Source: JBGSWL01 sp041752455
GTDB taxonomy: Bacteria; Pseudomonadota; Alphaproteobacteria; Rhizobiales; Rhizobiaceae
Reading direction: 5' to 3'
Assembly: GCA_041752455.1 (NCBI GenBank)
Contig: JBGSWL010000015.1
Location: 1-32,255 of the forward strand
Length of the DNA: 32,255 bases
A program made the position numbers and the translations under genes. How positions within the stretch are numbered: the stretch's first letter is position 1; every line of letters starts with the position of its first letter. The notes below the pieces were generated by a model. It did no database searches, was not told the DNA's origin, and saw only the letters and a program-made list of their open reading frames with translations. Below, piece by piece: positions 16,233-24,641 of the stretch.

Positions 16233-17924
16233 TCAAACGCGCCGCTGGCCAAACCACGCGCCATAGGCATCCAGCGACAACACGTCGCCATTGCGTGAGC
16301 CACCAGTGTGCGGATCACCGGCGAGTGCCTCCCAGCCGTCGCCGTTGATACGGTGGGTACGTTCGCTCCCTGCGGTGTTGATGACAACCAGAATTTCCGT
16401 TTTTCCATACGAGCGGGTAAACGCGGCGACGTCCGGATCGCTGTCGACAAAGGAAAGGCTGCCCTTGGCAAAGGCCGGCTGCGACCGGCGCATCGCGAGC
16501 ATGGCGCGGTAATGTTCAAGCAGTGAGCCGTCGATACCATTCTGCAGCGAGACCGCCGAAGTCAGATGCTCATAGGAAACCGGCAGCCACGGCTTTTCGG
16601 CCGTCGAGAAGCCGCCATTAGGCTCGTTGTGGCTCCAGACCATTGGCGTGCGGCAGCCGTCGCGCCCCTTGAACGTTGGCCAGAACTGGATGCCGTAAGG
16701 GTCCTGCAGGTCCTCGAAGTCGAGTACGGCTTCTGTCAGGCCGAGTTCCTCACCCTGGTAAATGCAGACCGAGCCGCGCAGCGTCAGGATCATCGTCGCC
16801 GCCATTTTGAGGAAGCCCGCGCGATCCGCCACACGGTCGGCCCAGCGGGATGCATGGCGCACCACGTCATGGTTGGAGAACGCCCAGCAGGACCAGCCAT
16901 CGGGGGCTGCGGCCTCAAAGGTTCCGACCACATCGCGGACGCGCTGCGCGGTGAGCATCGTCTCGCCGAGGAAATCGAACGAATAGCACATGTGCACCTT
17001 GTCATCGCCGGAGGTGTATTCGGCAACGATATCGAGGCCGCGCTGGTCGTCGCCGACTTCGCCGACGGCAGCGGCTGCCGGGTATTCGTCGAGGAGGGCG
17101 CGGAAGCGCTTCAGGAACGCAATGTTTTCCGGTCGGCTCTTGTCGTAGACATGGTTCTGCCAAGTATACGGATTGACCGCTGGTGCGGTCGAGGATGCGC
17201 GCTGGTCTTCGTCCAGCGGCGGATTGTTCTCCAGTCCCTGCGAGTGGACGTAGAAGTTGATCGTGTCGAGGCGGAAACCATCGACGCCGCGATCCAGCCA
17301 GAACCGGACTTCCTCGAGCAGCGCATCCTGCACGGCCATGCAATGGAAGTTCAGGTCCGGCTGAGAACGCAGGAAGTTGTGCAGATAGTACTGGCGCCGC
17401 GTCGTGTCCCACTCCCAGGCAGAGCCACCAAAAATCGACAGCCAGTTGTTCGGCGGCGTGCCGTCCGGCTTGGCGTCAGCCCAGACATACCAGTCGGCGC
17501 GGGCATTGGTCTTCGATGACCGGCTTTCGATGAACCAGGCATGGCGGTCCGAAGAATGCGACAGAACCTGGTCGATCATCACCTTGAGGCCAAGCCGGTG
17601 GGCCTCGGCAATCATTGCATCAAAGTCGGCCATGGTGCCGAACATCGGATCGACAGCGCGGTAATCCGAGACGTCGTAGCCGAAATCCAGCATCGGCGAG
17701 GCAAAGAACGGCGAAAGCCAGATCGCATCGACACCAAGGGATGCAATATAGGGCAGGCGCTGGGTGACGCCGCGCAGATCGCCGATGCCGTCGCCGTTGG
17801 TATCCTGAAACGAGCGCGGGTAGATCTGGTAGATCACCGCGCCGCGCCACCAATCGCGGTCGGTTTCGTGGGCGGTGACAAGACCGGGCGCGCGGTCTGT
17901 CGGCACATCGTGAGACACGTTCAT
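16233..17924 (-). CDS. aglA: Alpha-glucosidase (GH13)
   Basis: A 562-residue cytoplasmic glycoside hydrolase of family 13 that splits imported alpha-glucosides such as sucrose, maltose or trehalose-like sugars. Domain order is a TIM barrel with a B-domain insert, then a C-terminal beta domain. Visible motifs are DQVLSHSS (118-125), GFRLD with nucleophile Asp220, VGE with acid/base Glu289, and SNHD with Asp353. There is no signal peptide. The ATG at 17924 is chosen because AAGGAA lies upstream and the longer frame from 18026 overlaps aglG with an unlikely tail. It begins 16 bp after aglG ends, inside the transporter operon. Confidence 0.93.
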   Translation of the reverse strand: MNVSHDVPTDRAPGLVTAHETDRDWWRGAVIYQIYPRSFQDTNGDGIGDLRGVTQRLPYIASLGVDAIWLSPFFASPMLDFGYDVSDYRAVDPMFGTMADFDAMIAEAHRLGLKVMIDQVLSHSSDRHAWFIESRSSKTNARADWYVWADAKPDGTPPNNWLSIFGGSAWEWDTTRRQYYLHNFLRSQPDLNFHCMAVQDALLEEVRFWLDRGVDGFRLDTINFYVHSQGLENNPPLDEDQRASSTAPAVNPYTWQNHVYDKSRPENIAFLKRFRALLDEYPAAAAVGEVGDDQRGLDIVAEYTSGDDKVHMCYSFDFLGETMLTAQRVRDVVGTFEAAAPDGWSCWAFSNHDVVRHASRWADRVADRAGFLKMAATMILTLRGSVCIYQGEELGLTEAVLDFEDLQDPYGIQFWPTFKGRDGCRTPMVWSHNEPNGGFSTAEKPWLPVSYEHLTSAVSLQNGIDGSLLEHYRAMLAMRRSQPAFAKGSLSFVDSDPDVAAFTRSYGKTEILVVINTAGSERTHRINGDGWEALAGDPHTGGSRNGDVLSLDAYGAWFGQRRV

Positions 17925-17940
17925 GGGGTCGGGGCTTTCC

Positions 17941-19098
17941 TTATTTGACGGAACCGGCCAGCAAGCCGCGAACCAGATAGCGCTGCATGGCAAAGAAGAC
18001 GACGAGCGGCACGGCGATCGAGACAAAGGCTGCGGTTGCCAGAATTTCCCAGTTGCCGCCCCGGGTTCCCAGCAGTTCGACGATCTGATTGGTCATGACG
18101 GTGGTGGACCCGGTCGAATCGATCAGGAACACCTTGGCGACAAGCAGGTCGTTCCAAGTCCACAGGAACTGGAAAATGGCAAAGGAGGCTAGCGCCGGAA
18201 ACGACAGCGGAAGGACGATCCGCGTGAAGATCTGGAAATCGGTCGCGCCATCGACGCGGGCGTTCTCGATGATGTCGCGCGGCAGGCCGATCATGTAGTT
18301 ACGCAGGAGGTAGATCGCGAGCGGCAGGCCGAAACCGGTATGCGCCAGCCAGACGCCGAGATAGCCTTTGCCGATGCCGATGTTGTTATGCAGTTGCAGC
18401 AGCGGGATGAGCGCGAGTTGCAACGGCACGACCAGCAGGCCGACCACGGCCGCAACCAGCAACGCACGGCCCGGAAACTGCATCCATGCCAGTGCATAGG
18501 CGGCAAAAGCAGCAATCAGGATCGGGATGATCGTTGCCGGAATGGTGACCGTCAGCGTGTTGAAGAACGCCTTGGCCATGTTGTCCTGGCCGCCTCCGGA
18601 GAACAGGACAGTGCCGTAATTGCCGACGGTGAACTCCGGCGGAAGCTTTGCCGTCACGAACACCCGCTGACCGCGTTGGCCTGGTTCTTCAAGGCTGGTG
18701 TAGACGTAACTGCCGTCGGCATTCAGCAGCAGGGTCTCACCGTCGCCGAACGTCGCCGTCTCGCCAACGGCATAGGCGCCGATTTCGCGCGAGGAAATGC
18801 CGAATGCGGTGATGGTCACCGACCCGATTGCCGCGTCGCCGTCGGACAAGAGATTGCCCTCGATGACATAGCGGTCGCCGTCGCGGCGGGCCGGCTCGCC
18901 TGCCCCGGTGCGCAACTGGATAGTCTGCTCCGTGGTGGTCATCGCGTTCCACCAGCCGGATGCATAGATCTGGTCGGCGGTGCGGAAGGAGGAGACCAGC
19001 AATCCGGCCGTCGGAAAAAGCCAAAGCAGGACCAGAAGCGCCACCGAAAGGTGAACCGCCCAGATGAGAGCGGGTTGTCCGCCAGCCGATCTGACCAT
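17941..19098 (-). CDS. aglG: Alpha-glucoside ABC transporter permease
   Basis: A 385-residue inner-membrane permease of the MalG type. The first helix is at about 12-36. An unusually long periplasmic loop of about 140 residues precedes the remaining helices, a known trait of AglG proteins. The EAA loop (ENARVDGATDFQIFTRIVLP) docks the ATPase. The start ATG overlaps the aglF stop (TGATG), giving translational coupling. With AglF it forms the channel for sugars delivered by AglE. Confidence 0.92.
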   Translation of the reverse strand: MVRSAGGQPALIWAVHLSVALLVLLWLFPTAGLLVSSFRTADQIYASGWWNAMTTTEQTIQLRTGAGEPARRDGDRYVIEGNLLSDGDAAIGSVTITAFGISSREIGAYAVGETATFGDGETLLLNADGSYVYTSLEEPGQRGQRVFVTAKLPPEFTVGNYGTVLFSGGGQDNMAKAFFNTLTVTIPATIIPILIAAFAAYALAWMQFPGRALLVAAVVGLLVVPLQLALIPLLQLHNNIGIGKGYLGVWLAHTGFGLPLAIYLLRNYMIGLPRDIIENARVDGATDFQIFTRIVLPLSFPALASFAIFQFLWTWNDLLVAKVFLIDSTGSTTVMTNQIVELLGTRGGNWEILATAAFVSIAVPLVVFFAMQRYLVRGLLAGSVK

Positions 19099-20330
19099 CA
19101 GCGCATCTCCCTGCGGGCGTTGACGACATTCCACACGAGGATCGGGGTCACCAGCAACATGATCACCATCGCCGAGGCAGAGCCTACGCCCCAATCATTG
19201 GCGCGGAACATCTTGTCGTACATATAGTTGGCGAGCACCTGCGTCTCCCACTGGCCGTTGGTCATGGCAAACACGATGTCGAAGACCTTCAGGACCGTGA
19301 TGGTGATGGTTGTCCACACGACGACAATCGTGCCGGTGATCTGGGGCACCTTGATGCGGAAGAAAATGGCGAACGGACCTGCGCCATCGATCACCGCCGC
19401 CTCGATGGTTTCCTCGGGAATGCCGCGCAGCGCCGCGGACAGGATCACCATGGCAAAACCTGTCTGGATCCAGATCAGCACCACCATCAGGAAGAAATTG
19501 TTCCAGAATGGCAGCGTCAGCCATTGCTGGGGCTCGCCGTAGACGAGCCGGACGGTCCAGACATCGAGCAGCGACGACAGCGACGTCCAGACAAGGAACA
19601 GCGCACCGGCTGCCGCCATCGCGCGCAGCACCGAGACGGCAAGACCGGACGGCTGACGCGCAGCCCAGAGCGGTCTGACGATGAGAAAACCGACATAGGC
19701 GACAAGGGCAGCAAACCCGGCGAGGATGATCGAGGGCAGAAGTTTCAGGACAAACAACGAGCCGAAGCCGCCGTCGAACTGCATCCAGACGGCGTTCAGG
19801 ACGCCGATCTGCGCCGTATCGGCGGGGCGGGCGTCATAGATGAGCTTGAAGATGACCGAAGCGCCGACAAACGAGATCGCCATAGGCATGAAGATCAGTG
19901 ATTTGGCGAAATTGCCCCAGCCGATGCGATCCGTCAGTTGCGCGACGATCAGGCCGGCGGCGGTCGATGCGGCAGGGACAACGATCAACCACAGCATGTT
20001 GTTGCGGATGGCTTCCCAGAACTTCGGCTCGTCGAGCATCTGGCGATAGTTGGCAAGGCCGACAAACGCGCCATCCTGGCTGCGGTCTGTCAGCGAAAGC
20101 CAAAGCGTCGCGAACACCGGATAGCCGAGGTAAAGGCCCAGCGCGAGAATTGCCGGAGCAAGGAACAACCACGGGCGGATCTGGTTGGCGCGGTTGATGT
20201 TGGCACCCGCGTTCGGACCAGTCGGCGGAAAAATGACACGGTCGAGAACGATGTTTGACAAATAGAAATAGGCAACACAGCCGCCGACGCCGGCGGCGAT
20301 CGTCATCAGTCCCAAGAGTGCCGGATTCAT
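19098..20330 (-). CDS. aglF: Alpha-glucoside ABC transporter permease with extra membrane segment
   Basis: A 410-residue inner-membrane permease of the MalF type. An N-terminal helix, a further helix near 52-72 and the conserved core (NNMLWLIVVPAAS and FAKSLIFMPMAISFVGASVI) are followed by the EAA loop EAAVIDGAGPFAIFFRIKV (310-328). The C-terminus NARREMR is typical of AglF. Between about 185 and 265 there is an added, mainly hydrophobic stretch with two extra predicted helices. As I recall, the Sinorhizobium protein is some 70 residues shorter and lacks it. GGAGGG precedes the ATG. It is the first permease gene after a stem-loop that separates it from aglE. Confidence 0.9.
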   Translation of the reverse strand: MNPALLGLMTIAAGVGGCVAYFYLSNIVLDRVIFPPTGPNAGANINRANQIRPWLFLAPAILALGLYLGYPVFATLWLSLTDRSQDGAFVGLANYRQMLDEPKFWEAIRNNMLWLIVVPAASTAAGLIVAQLTDRIGWGNFAKSLIFMPMAISFVGASVIFKLIYDARPADTAQIGVLNAVWMQFDGGFGSLFVLKLLPSIILAGFAALVAYVGFLIVRPLWAARQPSGLAVSVLRAMAAAGALFLVWTSLSSLLDVWTVRLVYGEPQQWLTLPFWNNFFLMVVLIWIQTGFAMVILSAALRGIPEETIEAAVIDGAGPFAIFFRIKVPQITGTIVVVWTTITITVLKVFDIVFAMTNGQWETQVLANYMYDKMFRANDWGVGSASAMVIMLLVTPILVWNVVNARREMR

Positions 20331-20357
20331 GGTGCCCTCCGCAATGAGAAGCGAGTG

Positions 20358-20411
20358 CCCCGCGCGACGTAGTTTTTGCGGGGACTGCCGAAGGCGATTA
20401 CGCCTCCGGCA
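20358..20411 (-). promoter_or_regulatory. Two stem-loops between aglE and aglF
   Basis: On the minus strand the aglE message first meets TGCCGGAGGCG/CGCCTTCGGCA (20386-20411), an 11-bp stem with one G-U pair and loop TAAT. It then meets CCCCGC/GCGGGG (20358-20383). No T-run follows. Such intercistronic hairpins commonly protect the binding-protein mRNA, so that more binding protein than permease is made. Confidence 0.6.
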
Positions 20412-20433
20412 CTGTTTTGTGGCTGGCTTCCGC

Positions 20434-21789
20434 TTACTTCAGCGCGTCCCAGGAGGCCTGGATCTCGTCGGCTACAACCTTGGCATCCTTGCCGCCGGTG
20501 TAGTCGACCATGCCGGTCCAGAAAGAGCCTGCGCCGACGCCGCCCGGCATCAGATCCGACCCGTCAAAGCGGAATGTCGTCGCGTTGACGAGGATATCGG
20601 CCTGACCGCGCAAGGCGTCATTCAGGTAGGTTTCCGGGTTGACCGACTTGAGCGGTGTCAGGAAGCCCGACTGTGCGCCGAAGACTTCATGGGCGATCGG
20701 CAGCTGGAAGAACTTCATCAGTTCGTTGGTGGCGTCCGAAGGCGTGGTGATTGCCATCAGCGTGCCGCCGCCAAGCACCGGCTTGCCGAGATCCTTGTCG
20801 GCGAAGGCCGGCATGTAAAAGAAGTCGACGTCGGTGCCGAACTCGATGCCCTCCGGGAAGAAGGCCGGAACGAACGAAGCCTGACGATGCATGTAGCACT
20901 GCGCCGGCGAGGCAAACATGCCCTTGGGCGAGTCGCGGAAGTCGGTCGTTGCGACAGCGCCGGCGCCGCCGGACACATAGGCATCGTTGCGCGCGAACCA
21001 GCCGAATTCCTCGATGGCGGCGATGACACGCTCGTCATTGAAAGGGATCTCGTTCTTGGTCCACTGGTCATAGACATCGGCCGGCACGGTGCGCAGCATC
21101 ATGTCTTCGACCCAGTCGGTCGCCGGCCAGCCGGTGGCAGCACCGGAGCCGAGGCCGATGCACCACGGCGTCGTGCCGTCTGCAGCGATCTTCTCGGTCA
21201 ACGCCTTGAGGTCTTCCATGGTCTCCGGCACTTCGTAACCAGCGTCCTCGAAGTTTTCCGGCACGTACCAGACGAGCGACTTGACGTTGACGTTGTAGAA
21301 GAAGCCGTAGAGTTGGTCAGCGCCGTCCTTGTCCTTGTAGGTGCCAAGGTTGACCCAGCTTTCACCGGCGCCGTAATTTTCCTTGACCCAATCGCCCGTG
21401 CCGGCAGGCAGCGGATGCAGAAGGCCGCGCTTTGCCAGATCGGCGGCAAGACCCGGCTGCGGAAAGACTGCGACGTTGGGGGCAGAGCCTGCTTCCGCAT
21501 CGATGACGATCTGCTGCTCGAAGGAGTCCGAGCCGGTATAGATCACTTCAGCGCCGGTTGCGGCGGCAAAGTAGGCAACCACGGAACGGAAGGCATCGTC
21601 TTCCGGCTGGAGCCACGGGCCTGCGATCGTGACCTGCTGGCCCTTCAGATCCGGTGCGCTCTGCGCCCAAGCGTTGTAGCTGTCCCATGAGAACTTGCCT
21701 TCGCCGACCGGAAACTTCAGGTCTTGAGCGTTGGCGGATGCGGCGGAAAGAGCAAGCGCAGCGACGCCTGCCAAAAACATGGTCTTCAT
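20434..21789 (-). CDS. aglE: Alpha-glucoside ABC transporter, periplasmic binding protein
   Basis: A 451-residue extracellular-solute-binding protein of the family-1 sugar type. A Sec signal peptide covers residues 1-22 with likely cleavage after ANA and before QDLKFP. The mature protein binds alpha-glucosides in the periplasm and hands them to AglFG. Family traits include VTIAGPWLQPEDDAF and the late WTGMVDYTGGKDAKVVADEI region. The ATG at 21789 follows GGGAGGAT at good spacing; the frame continues upstream only as shadow. It is the first gene of the minus-strand operon and lies divergent to aglR. Confidence 0.94.
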   Translation of the reverse strand: MKTMFLAGVAALALSAASANAQDLKFPVGEGKFSWDSYNAWAQSAPDLKGQQVTIAGPWLQPEDDAFRSVVAYFAAATGAEVIYTGSDSFEQQIVIDAEAGSAPNVAVFPQPGLAADLAKRGLLHPLPAGTGDWVKENYGAGESWVNLGTYKDKDGADQLYGFFYNVNVKSLVWYVPENFEDAGYEVPETMEDLKALTEKIAADGTTPWCIGLGSGAATGWPATDWVEDMMLRTVPADVYDQWTKNEIPFNDERVIAAIEEFGWFARNDAYVSGGAGAVATTDFRDSPKGMFASPAQCYMHRQASFVPAFFPEGIEFGTDVDFFYMPAFADKDLGKPVLGGGTLMAITTPSDATNELMKFFQLPIAHEVFGAQSGFLTPLKSVNPETYLNDALRGQADILVNATTFRFDGSDLMPGGVGAGSFWTGMVDYTGGKDAKVVADEIQASWDALK

Positions 21790-21878
21790 CAGTGATCCTC
21801 CCGGAGATCGGTTTGCGTTTCGCCTCCTTGCGAAACAAGCGTGGCGCCCGGCATCCCGATCAACAAGGTTCATCGAGC

Positions 21879-21892
21879 CCAAAGCGCTTTGG
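21879..21892. promoter_or_regulatory. Candidate AglR operator 1
   Basis: CCAAAGCGCTTTGG is a perfect 14-bp palindrome with a central CG, the form expected for a LacI-family operator. It lies 90 bp upstream of aglE in the divergent aglE/aglR region. Binding by AglR is inferred from form and position. Confidence 0.65.
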
Positions 21893-22024
21893 CTTTGGCG
21901 ACTTTCGTCTTGCGCCCGAAGAGAGTCAAGCGGATTCATGGGCGCGCATTGACCCGTTTCGCCACCGGAACGGGCAAAAAATGCGATGTTGCACACCAGA
22001 CCACAAATGCTGATTATGCGCAGC

Positions 22025-22038
22025 CCAAAGCCCTTTGA
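22025..22038. promoter_or_regulatory. Candidate AglR operator 2
   Basis: CCAAAGCCCTTTGA is a degenerate copy of operator 1, with arms CAAAG/CTTTG. It sits 32 bp before the aglR GTG start, and its centre is 146 bp from operator 1, a distance that could allow DNA looping. It may serve autoregulation of aglR. Confidence 0.5.
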
Positions 22039-22070
22039 ATTGCAGGGGCATGTGCATTGCCGGGGGATTC

Positions 22071-23093
22071 GTGGCCAATCTTAAAGAACTGGCGGAAATG
22101 CTTGGTCTGTCACAGACCACGATCAGCCGGGCGCTGAACGGATATCCGGAGGTTTCCGAGGACACGCGCCAGCGGGTGATTGCCGCCGCCGACCAACACA
22201 ACTACCGTCCGAACTCCAGCGCCCGCCGGTTGGCCACGGGAAAGGCGCGCACGATCGGCCATGTGGTTCCGATCTCCCACCACGACATGATCAATCCGCA
22301 CTTTTCCGACTTTATCGCGGGCGCAGGTGCCGTCTATTCGCAGCGCGGCTACGACATGCTGATCACCGTGGTCGAGGCTGCGCGTCAGGCGGACACCTAC
22401 CGGTCGCTGCACCGCGACCGCCGTGTCGATGGCGTCATCTTGCATGGCCCGGTCGTCAACGACCCGCGCCCCGATCTCCTCGATGAACTCGGCCTGCCCT
22501 ATGTCGTGCACGGGCGCACGCTGCGCGACGAGACCAGTTACCATTGGGTCGATGTCAACAACTTCCGCTCGTTTCGCCGGGCGACGCGACACCTCCTCGA
22601 ACTCGGTCACCGGCGCATCGCGCTGATCAACGGGTGGGAGAACATGATGTTCGCACGGCGCCGGCGCGAAGGCTTCGAGGCAGCGCTGGCGGAGGCCGGG
22701 CTCACCGCTGACCCTTCGATCATGGTCGCGGATGAAATGATCGACCCCACGGCCTATGCGGCCATGAAGCGGTTCCTCGACAGCCCGTCGCCGCCTACCG
22801 CGGTGATGTGCTCGTCGGTTCTCTCGGCACTCGGCGCCCTTCGCGCCATTCGCGAACATCGGCTGGAACCGGGACGCGAAGTATCGGTGATCTGCCACGA
22901 TGACCGCCTGTCGTTTCTCGATGCCTCGGGCGACGGCCTCGGTCTGACCACAATGCGCTCGGGTATCCGCGAGGCGGGCAGCCACTGTGCCAACATGTTG
23001 ATCGACCTCATTGAAGGTCGACAGACCGTGCCGCATATCCTGTTGGAGGCAGAACTTGTTGCCGGACGCACGACCGGACCGCCGCCGTCTTGA
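22071..23093 (+). CDS. aglR: LacI-family transcriptional regulator of the agl operon
   Basis: A 340-residue repressor. The LacI helix-turn-helix NLKELAEMLGLSQTTISRAL at the N-terminus is followed by the hinge region YRPNSSARRLATGK and a periplasmic-binding-protein-like sensor domain to the end. The GTG at 22071 is the best start: GGGGGA lies just upstream and the protein then begins at the expected MANLKELAE position. ATG at 22050 and TTG at 22035 add non-family residues and overlap operator 2. It is divergent from aglE and expected to release the operon when an alpha-glucoside binds. Confidence 0.88.
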   Translation: MANLKELAEMLGLSQTTISRALNGYPEVSEDTRQRVIAAADQHNYRPNSSARRLATGKARTIGHVVPISHHDMINPHFSDFIAGAGAVYSQRGYDMLITVVEAARQADTYRSLHRDRRVDGVILHGPVVNDPRPDLLDELGLPYVVHGRTLRDETSYHWVDVNNFRSFRRATRHLLELGHRRIALINGWENMMFARRRREGFEAALAEAGLTADPSIMVADEMIDPTAYAAMKRFLDSPSPPTAVMCSSVLSALGALRAIREHRLEPGREVSVICHDDRLSFLDASGDGLGLTTMRSGIREAGSHCANMLIDLIEGRQTVPHILLEAELVAGRTTGPPPS

Positions 23094-23216
23094 CCGGCTC
23101 TGCCCGGACACATCGACCTGTGCCATTGCGCACAGACAGCGATATGCCACCATGCAAGGCTTAATGCGGTCTGCGAAGACCAAACGACGAGCGACTTCGG
23201 GAGACACGATCGCACC

Positions 23217-23588
23217 ATGACACTGACCGCCGTCGCCTTTCTTGCCGCACTCCTTTTCAAGCACTTCCTGGCAGATTTCGTATTCCAGACCGACTGGATG
23301 AGCGCCAACAAGAGCAATGTCCGCTCGGCTGCGGGCTATGCGCATGCGGGCGTCCACGCGGCGATGAGCGCGCCGGTGCTGCTGCTGTTTGCCGGGCCGG
23401 GCCTTGCAGCCGCGCTTCTGGCAGCGGAATTTGTGGCGCATTTCCTGATCGATCTGGCCAAGGCACGCTCGAACGGGATCATCGGCGGGCGCACGTCCAC
23501 CTGGTTCTGGGCGGCGCTTGGCGCTGATCAATATGCCCACCAGCTGACGTATCTGGCGATGGCGTATGTGGTGCTGGGCGCGGGGTGA
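23217..23588 (+). CDS. DUF3307-family membrane protein
   Basis: A 123-residue protein with about three or four predicted membrane segments. The early motif LFKHFLADFVFQTDWMS and the later FVAHFLIDLAKARSN and ADQYAHQLTYLAMAY match the DUF3307 family, in which conserved His/Asp pairs lie in or near the membrane. The function of the family is unknown. It starts at an ATG with GGGAGA about 13 bases upstream, 123 bp after aglR on the same strand. Confidence 0.8.
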   Translation: MTLTAVAFLAALLFKHFLADFVFQTDWMSANKSNVRSAAGYAHAGVHAAMSAPVLLLFAGPGLAAALLAAEFVAHFLIDLAKARSNGIIGGRTSTWFWAALGADQYAHQLTYLAMAYVVLGAG

Positions 23589-23685
23589 GCTCCTGCTCGG
23601 CGGTAGGCTTGCAATGTGAAAATCAGAGGTCCGCCCCGGGCGTGTCTCAGTCCGGAGCGGGCATGGCATTTGTGACTATTTCACC

Positions 23686-24546
23686 TCAGTTGGTGTCAAA
23701 TCCGCCGAACATGCCGTTGGTGTTTGCAAGGCCTTCGGTCGGGACGGGCTGGATCACGTCCCAGTGTTCGACCATTTTGCCGTCTTCCACCCGGAACAAG
23801 TCGTAGAAGGCGTTCGTCGTGCCGTTCCATTGGCCTTCGCTGACGGTAAGCACGAAATTGCCCTCGCCCAGCACCTTGTGGACCTTGGTGTACTGGAACA
23901 TGTTGTTCTGGGCGGTCAGGGCCTCGACCGCTTCCACGATGCCGCCCAGCCCGTCCTTGATGAACGGGTTGTGCTGGGCGTAGCTGTCCGCGCTGATGTA
24001 GTCGGTGATCTTGCCCGGGTTCTTGCCCATCAGCACATCCTCGACCAGCGCGAGGGCCAAGGCCTTGTTTTCCTCGGTCTTGTCCAGATCGGTTATCTCG
24101 GTCGGGCCATCGGTTTGGGTTCTGCCGCTGGCGGTTTCCGTCACCAGGGGTTGCAAGGCATCCCAATGTTCCGCGACCTTTCCATTCTCGTCCACGCGGA
24201 TGATGTCGAAGGACACCAGCGTGTCGGCGCCGAACGGCGCGGCATTGCGCCAGATGTTGTGCATGAAGACATAGTTGCCGTCCTGGAACATGCGGATGTT
24301 TTCGGCCGTCGTGCCCGCCTCTTTCAGCACAGGCAGAAGCGCGATGAACGGCTCAAGCCCGCTCGGAATGAAGGGATTGTGCTGGATGTAATCCGCGTTC
24401 GCCACCTCGCGTATCGTTTCGACGTCGCCTTGCAGGACCGCGCCAAGAAAGGTGCCCACGGTTTGCTTCGCGGTCCCGTGGCTTTCGGCATGGGCAGCGG
24501 TCGAGAGCAAGGAAGCCGCGGCTGCGGCGAGGAGGGTCTTCGTCAT
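23686..24546 (-). CDS. Secreted protein with two SnoaL-like (NTF2-fold) domains
   Basis: A 286-residue protein. A signal peptide of 20 residues ends in AHA, so the mature protein is periplasmic or secreted. Two tandem copies of a SnoaL-like polyketide-cyclase-type domain follow. Each has a Y.QHNPF motif (53-59 and 189-195) and an EHWD..QP motif (126-133 and 260-267), about 135 residues apart. The fold forms a small cone-shaped pocket and the ligand is unknown. AGAGGA precedes the ATG. It is divergent from a TetR gene with two shared operator-like sites, so it is likely induced by a small molecule sensed by that repressor. Confidence 0.85.
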   Translation of the reverse strand: MTKTLLAAAAASLLSTAAHAESHGTAKQTVGTFLGAVLQGDVETIREVANADYIQHNPFIPSGLEPFIALLPVLKEAGTTAENIRMFQDGNYVFMHNIWRNAAPFGADTLVSFDIIRVDENGKVAEHWDALQPLVTETASGRTQTDGPTEITDLDKTEENKALALALVEDVLMGKNPGKITDYISADSYAQHNPFIKDGLGGIVEAVEALTAQNNMFQYTKVHKVLGEGNFVLTVSEGQWNGTTNAFYDLFRVEDGKMVEHWDVIQPVPTEGLANTNGMFGGFDTN

Positions 24547-24579
24547 GGCAGGGTGTCCTCTTGCAGGTTGATTGTTATG

Positions 24580-24593
24580 ATACCGTTCGGTAC
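24580..24593. promoter_or_regulatory. TetR-type operator candidate, copy 1
   Basis: ATACCGTTCGGTAC contains a TACCG-TT-CGGTA inverted repeat in the 95-bp gap between the SnoaL-like gene and tetR. It shares ATACC-N4-GGTAC with copy 2. It lies 33 bp from the SnoaL-like start. Confidence 0.6.
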
Positions 24594-24623
24594 AATAAAC
24601 GGAACGGCCGTGTCAACGATTAA

Positions 24624-24637
24624 ATACCAACCGGTAC
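24624..24637. promoter_or_regulatory. TetR-type operator candidate, copy 2
   Basis: ATACCAACCGGTAC shares ATACC-N4-GGTAC with copy 1; the centres are 44 bp apart, about four helix turns. It ends four bases before the tetR ATG, so it probably overlaps that promoter's start point. Confidence 0.6.
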
Positions 24638-24641
24638 TAAA

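Noticed and set aside
20329..21690. 453-codon plus-strand frame over aglE
   Set aside because: Antisense shadow of a clear binding-protein gene; no recognisable protein features.
22110..23669. 519-codon minus-strand frame over aglR and the DUF3307 gene
   Set aside because: Runs antisense through two real genes and has no family features.
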